Source: CAIQQQ01 sp040399685 (GTDB lineage Bacteria; Pseudomonadota; Alphaproteobacteria; Acetobacterales; Acetobacteraceae). From it: 64,000 bases of DNA. Under the pieces are notes generated by a model that saw only the letters and a list, made by a program, of their open reading frames with translations, was not told the origin of the DNA and did no database searches. Positions 45,701 to 50,900 of this stretch are shown in pieces (the stretch's first letter is position 1; the number at the start of each line of letters is the position of its first letter). The translations under genes were made by a program, and so were the position numbers. The DNA lies in NCBI GenBank assembly GCA_040399685.1, contig JBBART010000006.1, forward strand, positions 1 through 64,000, in the 5' to 3' direction.

Positions 45701-46635
45701 AGGCCGGTCAGCTGCATGGGGTCGATGGAGCCCAGCCGATTGGCGCGTTCGGCATAGTCCTGCAGATTGATACCGAGAAAGAGCCCCACCTTCTGTCCGG
45801 CGAGACTGCGTGGGGCGTGGCCGGCACGCTCGATCACCCGCCAGACGCATTGCATGAACAGCCGATGCTGCGGGTCCATCAACTCGGCTTCCTTCGGCGA
45901 GATGCCGAAGAAACTGGCGTCGAAGGCGTCGTGGTCAGGCAGGAAGCCGCCGAAGCGCACGCGGGTGAAGGGCCCCTGCTTGGGGTCGCCGTCCACCAGG
46001 CGCCAGTCCCAGCGCTCGGGCGGGACTTCGGACATGCAATCGTCGCCAGCGCGCAAATGCGCTTCCAGCGCCTCGATGTCGGGGCTGCCGGCGAAGCTGC
46101 CGTCCATGGCGATAATCGCGATGTCGCAAAGCGCGCTGTGCGGCCGTTCCGGCTGCTCAGGCACAGAAACAGGAGCAGGCACCGGGCGCTTGCGCTGGCG
46201 ATGGCGTGCGATCCAGTTCGGCACATCCGCAGATAGCGCCACAGCCTGCTGTGCGGCATAGCGCGCCGCGATGGGGTGGGGATGGCGGGCGCGCAGGATG
46301 CCGACCAGTTCGTCCAGTGTTCCCGCCTCGAAGAAGACGGTGGGTGCGAGCGGCACGCCCAGAAAACGTCCGATCTGGCCCATCACCTCGGTGATCGCGA
46401 TGCTGTCGATGCCATAGCCGGCCAACGATGCGGACGTATCCAGCTCGGCTGTCTCCATCCGCAGGGCGGCTGCGGTCAGGCGCAGCACATCGGCGCCAAG
46501 GCCGTCCGTTGCAGGGTGCGGCGCAGGTGGCGGGGCCGCCGTAGGGATGGGGATCGCGGGCAGCCGCTTTGCCATCCGCGCCATCAGGTCGCGTTCAAGT
46601 TGCTGGCGCATTCTGGCACGCAAGGAATCTCTCAT
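27745..46635 (-). CDS. trans-AT PKS/NRPS hybrid synthase, terminal protein
   Basis: 6,296 residues; ATG 46635 overlaps the monooxygenase stop (ATGA). Domains with active-site positions: ACP (Ser78); KS (Cys338)-DH (HVVGG His about 778, Asp about 931)-KR (about 1180-1400)-ACP (Ser1484); KS (Cys1719)-ACP (Ser2213); KS (Cys2445)-DH-type (LRDHRVQG about 2888, Asp about 3035)-ACP (Ser3165); KS (Cys3410)-KR (TGGTGGLG about 3990)-ACP (Ser4270); KS0 (Cys4498, first catalytic His replaced in EAAATGM)-ACP (Ser4916); C (HHIVIDG about 5094)-A (core YTSGSTGRPKG about 5570)-PCP (Ser5967)-TE (GWSVGG, Ser6093; about 6010-6250). No AT domain; the post-KS linkers contain the (F/Y)TLQ-G-(R)-type motif typical of trans-AT synthases. 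It starts with an ACP, so it completes a module begun on the upstream protein. It extends and reduces the chain, adds one amino acid and releases the product. KS and KR active sites appear intact apart from KS0. The A-domain code, aligned by eye, is D-T-E-D-I-G-A-I-T-K, whose acidic pocket suggests a basic amino acid. Confidence 0.95.
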   Translation of the reverse strand: MRDSLRARMRQQLERDLMARMAKRLPAIPIPTAAPPPAPHPATDGLGADVLRLTAAALRMETAELDTSASLAGYGIDSIAITEVMGQIGRFLGVPLAPTVFFEAGTLDELVGILRARHPHPIAARYAAQQAVALSADVPNWIARHRQRKRPVPAPVSVPEQPERPHSALCDIAIIAMDGSFAGSPDIEALEAHLRAGDDCMSEVPPERWDWRLVDGDPKQGPFTRVRFGGFLPDHDAFDASFFGISPKEAELMDPQHRLFMQCVWRVIERAGHAPRSLAGQKVGLFLGINLQDYAERANRLGSIDPMQLTGLGHAFCANRLSFLLDLHGPSQVVDTACSSSLVALHRAVLSIRHEGCEMAIVGGSNLMLTPMQHILFSRVGMLAPDGRCKTFGAAANGYARGDGVGAVLLKRLDLAERDGNPILAVIRGSAENHGGHGSSLTAPNPAAQARLLIDAYSQAGIDPRSVGMIECHGTGTKLGDPVEIDGLKTAFAALFAERDLPSPVVPYCGLGSVKSNIGHTETAAGIAGVIKVLMALRDGRRYRSLHCTPPNPLIELTASPFFLLDTEQPWDRPIINGLPAPRRAGVSSFGAGGANAHVVLEEYQAATRPGTAAGPQIIPLSARDEPALLRMVARLDDYLDRDPQAYLGDLAFTLQLGRDALRTRLAVVVDSVPALRRALAAIGAGQHAAIQTARKAMPAIPADADLTSIATAWTHGGAVDWKILHPLPRRRVELPPYPFALTRFWLPQQAAPTLESVGVDAWHMRLEPESFFLRDHVVGGVPVLPGVMALELLSEAARRAGLPSVLRQVIWLAPLQVRVARVVKLTIKRDGRRPLVTLEGEVDGQNHLYAQARIETGGAAPAFEATDIDAIEAALSGRMAIDAFYQSCAGMGLAYGPAHRAVVSVSYGDGVVLARLRLPERVSLDGFVLHPSLADGAFQAALALAAGTDAEPGLPFALERLEVLRPCTADMVVHIRAGTAAAGQRIADLDLLDANGVLCARFRGFTTRDRSVKAAESGTALPPLLYVPDWSAAPARAVLPPAASRTVLFCGMSNVAAAVASARPGWNCIPSAASQDDFAGHAQIVLALLQAASQREGVVQVAVPKSGPMLGGLAGMVRAARLEFPRLHAQLVMVPDEASADTLAAWLDHAASLPDLTELRAGPDGLLMLTWQKPPHRTAKTGWQDNAVTLITGGLGRIGRLLADDIVTRSRDAVVVLTGRTAPDATAETWLRGLNRTQGAQVVHHVLDVTDAAAVAACVADIRQRHGRLDVVLHAAGLTHDGVLRDKTPETLAAVLAPKVAGTLALDGAIGNEPLALFVVFASLAGALGSPGQADYATANAFLDGFAAWREARRADGLRHGRTIAIDWPLWQDGGIRMPAQLEQAMTASTGLVALPTETAMAALDLILAGDESQVLVAAGDPTRIERMLNPLPAAAAVPRQADTGAVRRAVVGALEVMVSRLLKVSPEDLAPDIEFNEYGFDSISFTQFADALNQRFDLSLTPTLFFEHTTLARLAGHLALLPEVMTAFAALVAVAPDMPPVSTAAPVAPIALAASSREPDAIAIIGLSGVFPGAKDPDALWDVLREGRDCIDVMPEWRRGPGQALQGGFIDGIDQFDAAFFGQSAAEARMMDPQQRLLLTLAWRLLEDANIAPHRLWGAPVGVFVGIADTGYGRLLAAAGGPVEAQAMTGLAPSVAPNRISFHFNFTGPSVALETACSSALVAIHRAVSAIRAGECDVAIAGGINALLSVDSFEGFTKAGMLAPDGRSKSFADGANGYGRGEGGGLVLLKSLRDAERDGDTILAVVRASAENHGGRANSLTAPNPVAQSSLLRRAYRQAGFDPRSVGYIEAHGTGTPLGDPIETAALIAAFGELVSDAEARFGPAPPMQCGLGSVKSNIGHLELAAGIAGVTKVLLQMRHGMLAQSLHCATPNKLLALPGSPFRLVQQYQPWVPARDAAGNVLPRRAGVSSFGFGGSNAHVVLEEYQALHSASPLPDAPCLIVLSARSEAQLAAWVVTLRDAVPGMPADVTAADIAYTLQCCRDGMEHRLAFMCQNRQDLMARLEAIAAGRLDGVEQGQIRPNRATLALLDSDEAVRAALTTLPARGRYDLLLLLWVRGFAFDFAALYAGARPCRVRLPGLPLAATRHWVHRGAVEPSRLAVPQVSSPMPRPSVPAIDCLPRLTDIAARLLEAAAEDLDPDSAFGDFGFDSIGLTTFATQVNAAFGVSLTPADLFEFSTLGRLARHMAEHVIQPTREPSVVAPGPFGTVAVQDDPIAIVGLSCCFPGAPDAEQFWRNLRDGVDAISEIPPDRWDWRALDGDPRHDSRRTNIRWGGFIDNVLAFDPLFFGISPREAALMDPQQRLMLIHAWKAIEDSGHSPRSLAGRAVGVFVATASSGFSPGADEAGQGGGYVATGSVPSVGPNRISFFLDLHGPSEPVETACSSSLVAIHRAVQAIRAGDCEMALAGGVNTMVTPEGHLSFSKAGMLSPDGRCHTFSANANGYARGEGVGMLFLKPLSAAQRDGDPVYAIIRGSAINHGGHANSLTAPNTDAQAALLRQAYRAAGVDVASVGYIEAHGTGTALGDPVEVNALVAAFGALNPTPAAAAWCGIGAVKSGIGHLELAAGVAGTIKVLLQMRHGVLAPSLHAEPPNPYIKFEGTPFYVVKALQDWPPPHDDAGRVLPRRAGISGFGFGGVNAHVVLEEAPVAAVAARAQGLALVVLSAHSPERLADQVRQLLAVLDSGAFNPAELPDLEYTLQVGRAPLRERLAVVVNSLADLRAQLQGFLRGDVGRPVVGRAALPSVRQLEQPRGDDLHALAAHWVRGGLVDWAGLHGVAHRRLRLPTYPFSQETPGLIPEAVAPAQTAAKAAATLPLDPSDPMLRDHRVQGACLVAGAMILELARQAVAGDAFPASLGQIVWIKPVMVPPCTELRVDVDSPAVRVMANGVAHAQAVVGVIAADPVAVLDVDAIAGRCDREHSAAWLYDRFAALGMHYGPCYRSVVGLRASNREVLAELHRPEDAGLWGVHPAMLDGAFQACLGLSEAHNGGTALPFSIDRLDLLGPTTARMWAHVRARQIEGAVRRLDIDLASEDGTICVRVRGLAVRFMNGPTAGPVKPAVKADPTLRVQASAYLVGLLSEATQVAPQSIEPAAPLDAYGIDSVLITHLTERLEQDFGTLSKTLFFEHATLDALSDYFCKAHPDRLAAVLGHVVVPKAPLIPSQPLLRRTEARTAALPNEPIAIIGLAGRYPGAPTLAAFWDNLANGRDGITEVPPSRWDHGKWFDPVRQPGKTNSKWGGFLDGVDRFDASFFNISPREADFMDPQERLFLQCAWETIEDAGYTRAALAGTVAGVFVGVMYSEYQLYAAERTAAGDPLVLGASAATIANRVSYLCGLNGPSLAVDSMCSSSLTAIHLACDSLRAGGCEVALVGGVNLNLHPNKYLALSQGRFTSSNGRCASFGRGGDGYVPGEGVGAVLLKPLSRAVEDGDRVYATIRGSALNHGGKTNGYTVPNPHAQREVISRAMAAAGVESDEISYIEAHGTGTALGDPIEVAALSAALGGERGTPIAIGSVKSNIGHCESAAGIAGLSKVLLQLQHGMLVPSLHAETLNPHIDFAAAGLHVQQVLAPWPQTGVRPRIAGLSSFGAGGSNAHLVIAEHRASSRAATPDTRRVFVFSARDDAALGRVIQNFLDADVDDLAGAAFTLQEGREAFEHRVAVVATNAAALRHTLRTALGQGVAANLYRGVRRPGVAVDPAHMRDLDAVAAGWVDGAQISWDHLRDGPPCRIALPTYPFSRERHWFAPEIAVSAVRLPLLFTPDWQPRMASADLAHQDEQSVVVLCGQVSAESRDGASTHILVPDETDAAGRLAAYAVGFAEVLRPLLAATHKVLVQLVVPLTDDPGLPEALGGMLRSACHERPTLRGQIIGLDPTAPPVATILHAERHSADTDIRYQRHRRLVRHWAAPPVPPATSLWKDHGVYLITGGTGGLGQLLCREIARHARSTVLVLASRTLSGGFDAGDATVIHQACDVTDATAVAALVASIVRSHGKLDGVVHAAGMTRDRGLAGKSAAEIRTVLSAKVAGAVNLDAATAGLTLDIMLLFASAAGALGNAGQADYATANAFLDAFAAARNALVACGERCGATLSIDWPYWREGGMRMPDAMIAAMERSVGASPLDTAPAMAALNAALGLAKAGHAQVLVLDGDHARLRAVIAPAVLRPLPMAQTKPTRSMAELVRAAMAAVLLIDPARIDPDETFDRYGMDSVSAVQLAETLASTLGPLPNTLALEHPTLASLAAALEASHATAREPEPALLASLSAEATDIAVIAVAGRYPGADTIEAFWDALREGRDLVTEVPAERWDHAAIFDANKGQSGRTNCRWGGFLSDIDRFDADLFGISPRDAARTDPQERLFLEVVWSLLERAGHNRDALRTRYDSRVGVYAGAMYQQYQDLATNPDDRALLSLSSHAALANRVSFFFDLQGPSVAVDAMCASGLEAVHLACQGLLRGECRLAIAGAVNLSVHAGKYLGLSRAGMLGSDAGSRSFADGDGYLPAEAVGAVLLKPLADALRDRDEVLGVIKASASNHAGRSAGFGVPSLAAQARLIQDNLRASGVDPRSISYAEAAATGMPMADAIEMRAATQAFRAFSQDSGFCAIGSVKSNMGHAEAASGLAQLTKVLLQLQHRTLVPGVRAERLNPQIVLGGTPFRLQSACEPWQPASVDGVAQKLRATVSSFGAGGSNVHMVLQEAPVQAPPPQAPPGVRRFVFSAQTDRQLRQILADTADYVRNRPDLCLGRLAATLFFGRERLTCRAEIIASGRADLLARLAAWPDVAPPPSGPVLPEDHTLWPPLNLPPYPLARERYWLDVALAPASVASGNAEALILKVLAEETGHADPKPEARFRDLGATSMFGLRLIRACADELGLTLTNRDIENHPSARSLAAFLGACEPVAVSAPEPARPNVALPLSQGQAGLWAFQALHPEAGAYNVPLAFEAQGLNAEAVRQACAALSERFPILACRFPETDGVPGCVPTCPPVLHLVTMPEDADPLPFARDRARQPFDLIAGPPMRCDWLRSEQRDIVLLVVHHIVIDGLSALLIAQAFWVFYERFATGGALPLPRSSSSAYSEFVGWEGRFLASSQGERARAHWAQVLKPPAVMLELPTDRPANDAHAFDGRHIERILSPELTQTARRTATQLSINPSVLFLGVFQILLSRLCGTEDVLVGMPTLGRPEQRFEASVGLFANVIPVRTRIGHEDTVTALLSGLQRQVTDGLDHGFYPYASLCRELGQGGQPLHQFGYAYTNAFDLPLGEPTQLADGGRISPLLALRQEGDSLFALEISERRDTLQVLAVFNPSRLNDSTVNRMLDQFTHLLQMVCARPDALEGTLELLDAAGITEIVALGQGALLPMRPGQVCDWIAEVARLHPNALAATCATTKLRYDALVERARQLSAYLRAKDVGPGTRVAVLLSRGPESVVTLLAVMGSGAAWVPLDPGSPDERLALILRDCACAALITDAALAPRARALGATGRLVDLDRDASAIRRCSARAPFVVVEPSTVAYIIYTSGSTGRPKGVAVPHAALATHCLAVIDRYALKRNDVVLQFAQHDVDTALEQIVPTLVCGAELHMRGAAAWTPADLARAFEQGVNVADLPPAYLQVVLQAWMADADAAPQSVPRLVIVGGEAMPSALARLWRDGPLSAATLLNAYGPTEATITATVHTVGLRETALIPIGRPLPGVQLRILDIAGRPVPPGVPGELYIGGRLAVGYHGQPELTQARFVADPLVNGVLYRTGDRAVFLLDGKGTVGFLGRVDDQVQIRGFRVEPGEVEAAFAACGAPSCAVIARTEADGTASLIAFVSAPRDFDMQALTRAANAMLPPPARPAHVIRLDALPTMPSGKLDRQALALIDPGGRPQHHAVLAARDDNETLLLDIWRSVLGPELDLGVDDDFFAVGGHSLSAVRLASLVQQRFGQGLSISQLIESPTIASQARLLDRRPVKAEAADAIIRLRAGGDQNLFCVHPAGGTATCYLHLARALDKNWSVYGVQLATKPVPFDLPSLAADHVTAIRGVQPQGPYHLLGWSVGGIIALEVARQFELLGHAVRHVILLDSYTPAMLGMSVAHMGDTMRAFTSDLAESAGLDPLIVLPADLPTQPEALLEIVALHHALAGLTAARLKQIYRNFAAVLSAFHSHHPQSVDCPVTLYRAAEGKGHHRHGLQEFMAGLQTQDVVGRHGTILLLPNVVVLAQKIDAQLRPKRTGWMLQVTRWLSHLSGGRRRLARRQSVD
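32735..32752 (-). other. KS0: catalytic His lost in the last ketosynthase
   Basis: The usual EAHGTGT motif reads EAAATGM here (approximate position), so the first catalytic His is Ala. The active-site Cys (codon 33142-33144) and the second His (NMGHAEAASG) remain. Such KS0 domains pass the chain on without condensation. Confidence 0.8.
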
Positions 46636-47933
46636 TGTGCCGCCTCCTGGCGCAGCATGTCGCGGTAGGACCGCATCTGGGCCAGCAGCTTCCACAGATC
46701 CGCCTCCCACAGATGCCGGTGCGAGGCGATGAACTGATCTTGCCCAAGATCGGGGGCATCGACCTTCTTGGCGGCCAGGAAGCGGCGGAGCCCCTCGGTG
46801 CGTCCAAACAGGGCCCGCGCGTAGTCACGCACAAACAGGCCCTGGGTCTTCAGCCCATCGCCCAGGCCACCGGCTGCATTGATGAACCCCATGAACAGAA
46901 GCGAGTCATGGTTGCGTGGAACGGAGTGCAGGAACAGGTCCGGAATACCCGATTTCCATTGCAGCAGATCGGCGTCGAGGAAGGGGAAATCCCGGCGATA
47001 CCCGGTGGCGTAGATGATGGTGTCGATCGGCTCGACCGATCCGTCGGTGAACCGGACTTGATGGCCTTCAAATGCGGCCACATCCGGCTTGGGGATGATA
47101 TCGCCATGCCCGATATGGTACAGAACCAGCGTGTTCATCACCGGATGTGCGGCATCCAAGGCATGATCGGGCGGTTGCAGCCCATAGCTGGTGCCGTCAT
47201 AGCCAGCGAGGCGGAAAACCTCCTCGATATAGGCCATCGTCTCGGCCTTCGAGCCGAAACGCGCGCCCAGTTCCATCATCCATTGCGGCGTTGGTTTGCC
47301 ATCGATGAATTTCGGCTGGAAATGATAGCCGCGCCGCATGGAGTGCACGAGCCGCGACGCGCCATGCGAGGCGTCCACCGCAAGGTCACAGCCGGAGTTG
47401 CCGCCGCCGATCACCAGCACCCGACGCCCCCGCACCTGGTCGGGGGATTTGTAGGCGCTGCTGTGCAGGCACTCGCCGTCGAAATGGCCGGGATAGGGTG
47501 GGCTTGGTAAGGCAGGCACACGCTGCAGGCCGTTGCACACCACGACCAGGCTGTAGCGCGCATCGTGGCCATCCGAGGCCACGATGCGCCACTGCGCGCC
47601 ATCCGGCTCCAGACGATCCACCTTCGCGTTGAACCGCGTCTTTGCGTCCAGCCCGAAATGGCGGGCATAGTTCTGGATATAGCGCAGCATCAGCGCGTGG
47701 TTGGGATAGACCGGATAGTCATCCGGCATCGGGTAGTCCTGCACCTGCGTGTTGAACTTCGGTGAGATCAGGTGCAGCGAGGGATAGGTGCGGCCACACG
47801 CGGCGTCACTGTTCCAGACGCCGCCGAAATCCGCCTCGGCCTCGAAAATCGTCACGTCGATGCCGGCTTCCACCAGTTCGCGCGCAACACCAATACCGGT
47901 CGGCCCGCCACCGATGATCGCAACCTTGTTCAT
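46632..47933 (-). CDS. FAD-dependent monooxygenase (FMO type) of the PKS operon
   Basis: 433 residues. FAD-binding GGGPTG at 8-13, FMO signature FDGECLHSSAYK at 151-162, NADPH-binding GGGNSG at 176-181 and ATGY at 309-312. It belongs to the flavin monooxygenase/Baeyer-Villiger group. Its ends overlap both synthase genes by ATGA, so the three are made together. It lies exactly where a module is split: the upstream protein ends in KS-DH* and the next begins with ACP. Related enzymes of trans-AT lines (for example OocK of oocydin) insert oxygen into the growing chain, turning a beta-keto link into an ester. That role here is inference; hydroxylation, or action on the free product, is also possible. 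Confidence 0.9.
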   Translation of the reverse strand: MNKVAIIGGGPTGIGVARELVEAGIDVTIFEAEADFGGVWNSDAACGRTYPSLHLISPKFNTQVQDYPMPDDYPVYPNHALMLRYIQNYARHFGLDAKTRFNAKVDRLEPDGAQWRIVASDGHDARYSLVVVCNGLQRVPALPSPPYPGHFDGECLHSSAYKSPDQVRGRRVLVIGGGNSGCDLAVDASHGASRLVHSMRRGYHFQPKFIDGKPTPQWMMELGARFGSKAETMAYIEEVFRLAGYDGTSYGLQPPDHALDAAHPVMNTLVLYHIGHGDIIPKPDVAAFEGHQVRFTDGSVEPIDTIIYATGYRRDFPFLDADLLQWKSGIPDLFLHSVPRNHDSLLFMGFINAAGGLGDGLKTQGLFVRDYARALFGRTEGLRRFLAAKKVDAPDLGQDQFIASHRHLWEADLWKLLAQMRSYRDMLRQEAAQ

Positions 47934-50900
47934 TCCGCGGCTTCCTGCTCAGGGTCCAGCGATAGCTCAGCCAATTCATGTCCGGGCCGCATGATGAGAC
48001 TCTCCAGCAGCAGGACGGGAGCGCCGGCGGCATCAACGCCAACAAGCGTGATTGTGGCATCCGCGTTCGTCACGAGCCGCAACGTCAGTGACGGCGGCAG
48101 TCTAGCGGCGAACCAGAGGCGGCGGGCCGCATAAGGAAGGTGATCCGCGCCGGCCTGCGTGGCCAGTGCGCGCCCCAGCGCTTGCAGCAGCGCCGGATCG
48201 AGGCCGTCATCATCGGTGATGCCCTGGACGTGGATCTCAACACCCCCTGCCCTTGGCACCTGCGACGGAACCGTCGCAACGGCGGTCGCCGTGCCGAGAT
48301 GGCAGGTCGGCCCGCCCTGCACGGCGATGTCGAACAGCAGCGCGGCCCCGTCCGCACAGAAATTGATCTCAGCCACGTGGGACGCAGCGTCCGTCGTCAT
48401 GCGGCCCCACACCAGTTCAGACAATTCCATCGCCTGCCAGCCCGCATGGCGCATCGCCGCTGCCCGCGCCAGCAGCGGCAAGGCCAATGCGCGGGCCGCC
48501 CCCTTCAGGAACCCGTCCGGGAGATTGCTGGCCGTGACAGTGGCAAGCAGCCCACCAGGACTTGGTTGATACAGAACATCAAGTCCAAACGGCACGGGCT
48601 TCGCCTCCGGCAACGCTGTCGGCACAACCCAGTAACGCTGAGTGGCAAACGGATAACCCGGCGCGTGCAGCCGCGCCGCAACGGCACTGGCGGTCGGCCA
48701 CGCGGCCTTGTCGTCTAGGGAATCCGTGCCGTCGGCAACCGGGCGAAGTCCGGCCAACAGCCCAGCCCGATCCTCGAACGCCACGCTCACGCGGCAGTCA
48801 AAGCGGGTGCGCCGCTGGAAGGTGGCTGCCAGGGCTGACAGATCAAGCTCCGGCCGGTCCTGCACAAACTGAATCAGACGTTGCGCATAGGCCCGCAGCC
48901 GATCCGTATTCCGGGCCGCGAGCGGCAGCACCCATGGACCGCGTTGCGGCGGGCGTTGCTGCGACGGCGCTTCCTCCAGCACAAGATGCGCATTGGTGCC
49001 GCTGAAGCCGAACGCGCTCACCCCCACACGGCGGGGCGCATCGCGGCGGTCCCACGGGCGCAGCTTGGTATTGAGCTGGAATGGCGTTCCGGCCAGCGGC
49101 AGATGCGGGTTGATCTGTTCGAACAGGGCAATCGCCGGGATCTCCCGCGCCTGCAAGGCCAGCATCGCCTTCATCGCCCCGGCGACACCGGCGGCGGCCA
49201 ACAGATGCCCGACATTGCTTTTCACCGAACCCAGAGCAATCGGGCCGGCAACACCTTCAAAGGCAGCGGTCAGGCCTTCGATCTCGATCGGATCACCCAA
49301 TGCGGTGCCGGTGCCGTGGCATTCGATCACATCGATACTGGCCGCATCGATCCCAAAACGAGTGTGGACGCTACGGATCAGCCGCGCCTGTGCCGCAGGA
49401 TTAGGTGCAGTGATGCCGTTGCTGCGGCCGTCCTGGTTGGTCCCCCAGCCGCGAATAACCGCCCGCACCGGATCACCGTCGCGCACAGCGTCTGACAGGC
49501 GCTTGAGCAGCATCACGCCCACCCCCTCGCCCGGCACGAACCCATTGGCGCGCGCATCGAAACTGAAGCAGCGGCCTTGGGGCGACAGCATGCCCACCTT
49601 GGATGTGTCGATGAACATCGACGGGCCGATCAGCACGCTCACCCCACCCGCCAATGCCAGGTCGCAATCGCCCAGCAAGAGGGCGTTGCAGGCCTGGGCA
49701 ATCGCCACGAGAGAGCTCGAACACGCCGTGTCCAGCGAGATGCTCGGCCCGGCAAGATCCAGCAGGTAGGCGATGCGTGCGGCCAGGATGGAACCGGAAC
49801 TGCCCAGCAGCGAATAGGCGTTCCGCTCCTGCACAAGATCGGCATACCCGCTCGGGCCGCTGCCGACGAACACGCCGGCAGCACTTCCCGACAGAGACAT
49901 CGGGTCAATCGCCGCGTCTTCGATGGCGTGCCAGGCGTGTTGCAGGAACAGCCGCTGCTGCGGGTCCATCAACTCTGCCTCGCGCGGGGTGATGTTGAAG
50001 AAAGCAGGGTCGAACCTGTCGATCTCCTCTATCGCACCCATCCATTTCGACGCGCTCTTGCCCGGCGCCCGCGGGTCGGCATCATAGAAGGCGGCGATGT
50101 CCCAGCGATCGGCGGGCACTTCGTCAACGCAGTCCCGCGCCGCACGAATATTGGCCCAGAACGCCTCAAGATCCGGCGATTTGGGGAAGCGGCCAGAGGC
50201 GCCGATGATCGCGATAGGCTCAGGCGTCAACGATGCCACAGCCGGCGCCGGGATGATTGTTGGTGTCGGCAGAGGGATAATTTCCGCCAATACGGGAGGT
50301 GGCGGCGCGGGCGCGGGTTCTGGCTGCTTTTCCGGCTGGATCAAGGCCATGTGCTGCGCCAGCGCGCGCAAGGTCGAATGGGCATAGACCGTCGTTGCGG
50401 GCAACGCCGTGCCCAGGCGCGCATTCAGTCGCCGCATCCATGTCACGGCCAGGATTGAGTCCATGCCGAGATCGATGAAGGCGGCATCGTCCGTGATGTC
50501 CTCTGCGGTGATCATCAGTTCTTCCGCGAGGCTGGACACCAGCTCACCGCGAATGCGCAACGTCTCACCAACGTCAGCCGTGCGGATTGCAGCCGTCGGG
50601 GCAGGCATCGTTACCACGCCAACGGCCTCGTCGCCCGGCACCACACGAGGGGCGAGCGATATTTCTTCCGTTATCGCATCGATCCGGCGAAGGGCATCAG
50701 CATTCCCGATCAGGGTCACGCGGTGCATGTCCAACTCGGCCGCCAGCACGCCATCGAGCCGTTCGCGCAGCGGGCGGGCGAGTGCTGCTTTCAGGCCCAC
50801 CAAAATGTCACGGGACGCAGCCGCCAGCCGATGCGCACACGCCAAAGCCTGCGTCAGCAACGCGGCATTGGGCCACATGCTGATCTCGCCGGACCGTGCG

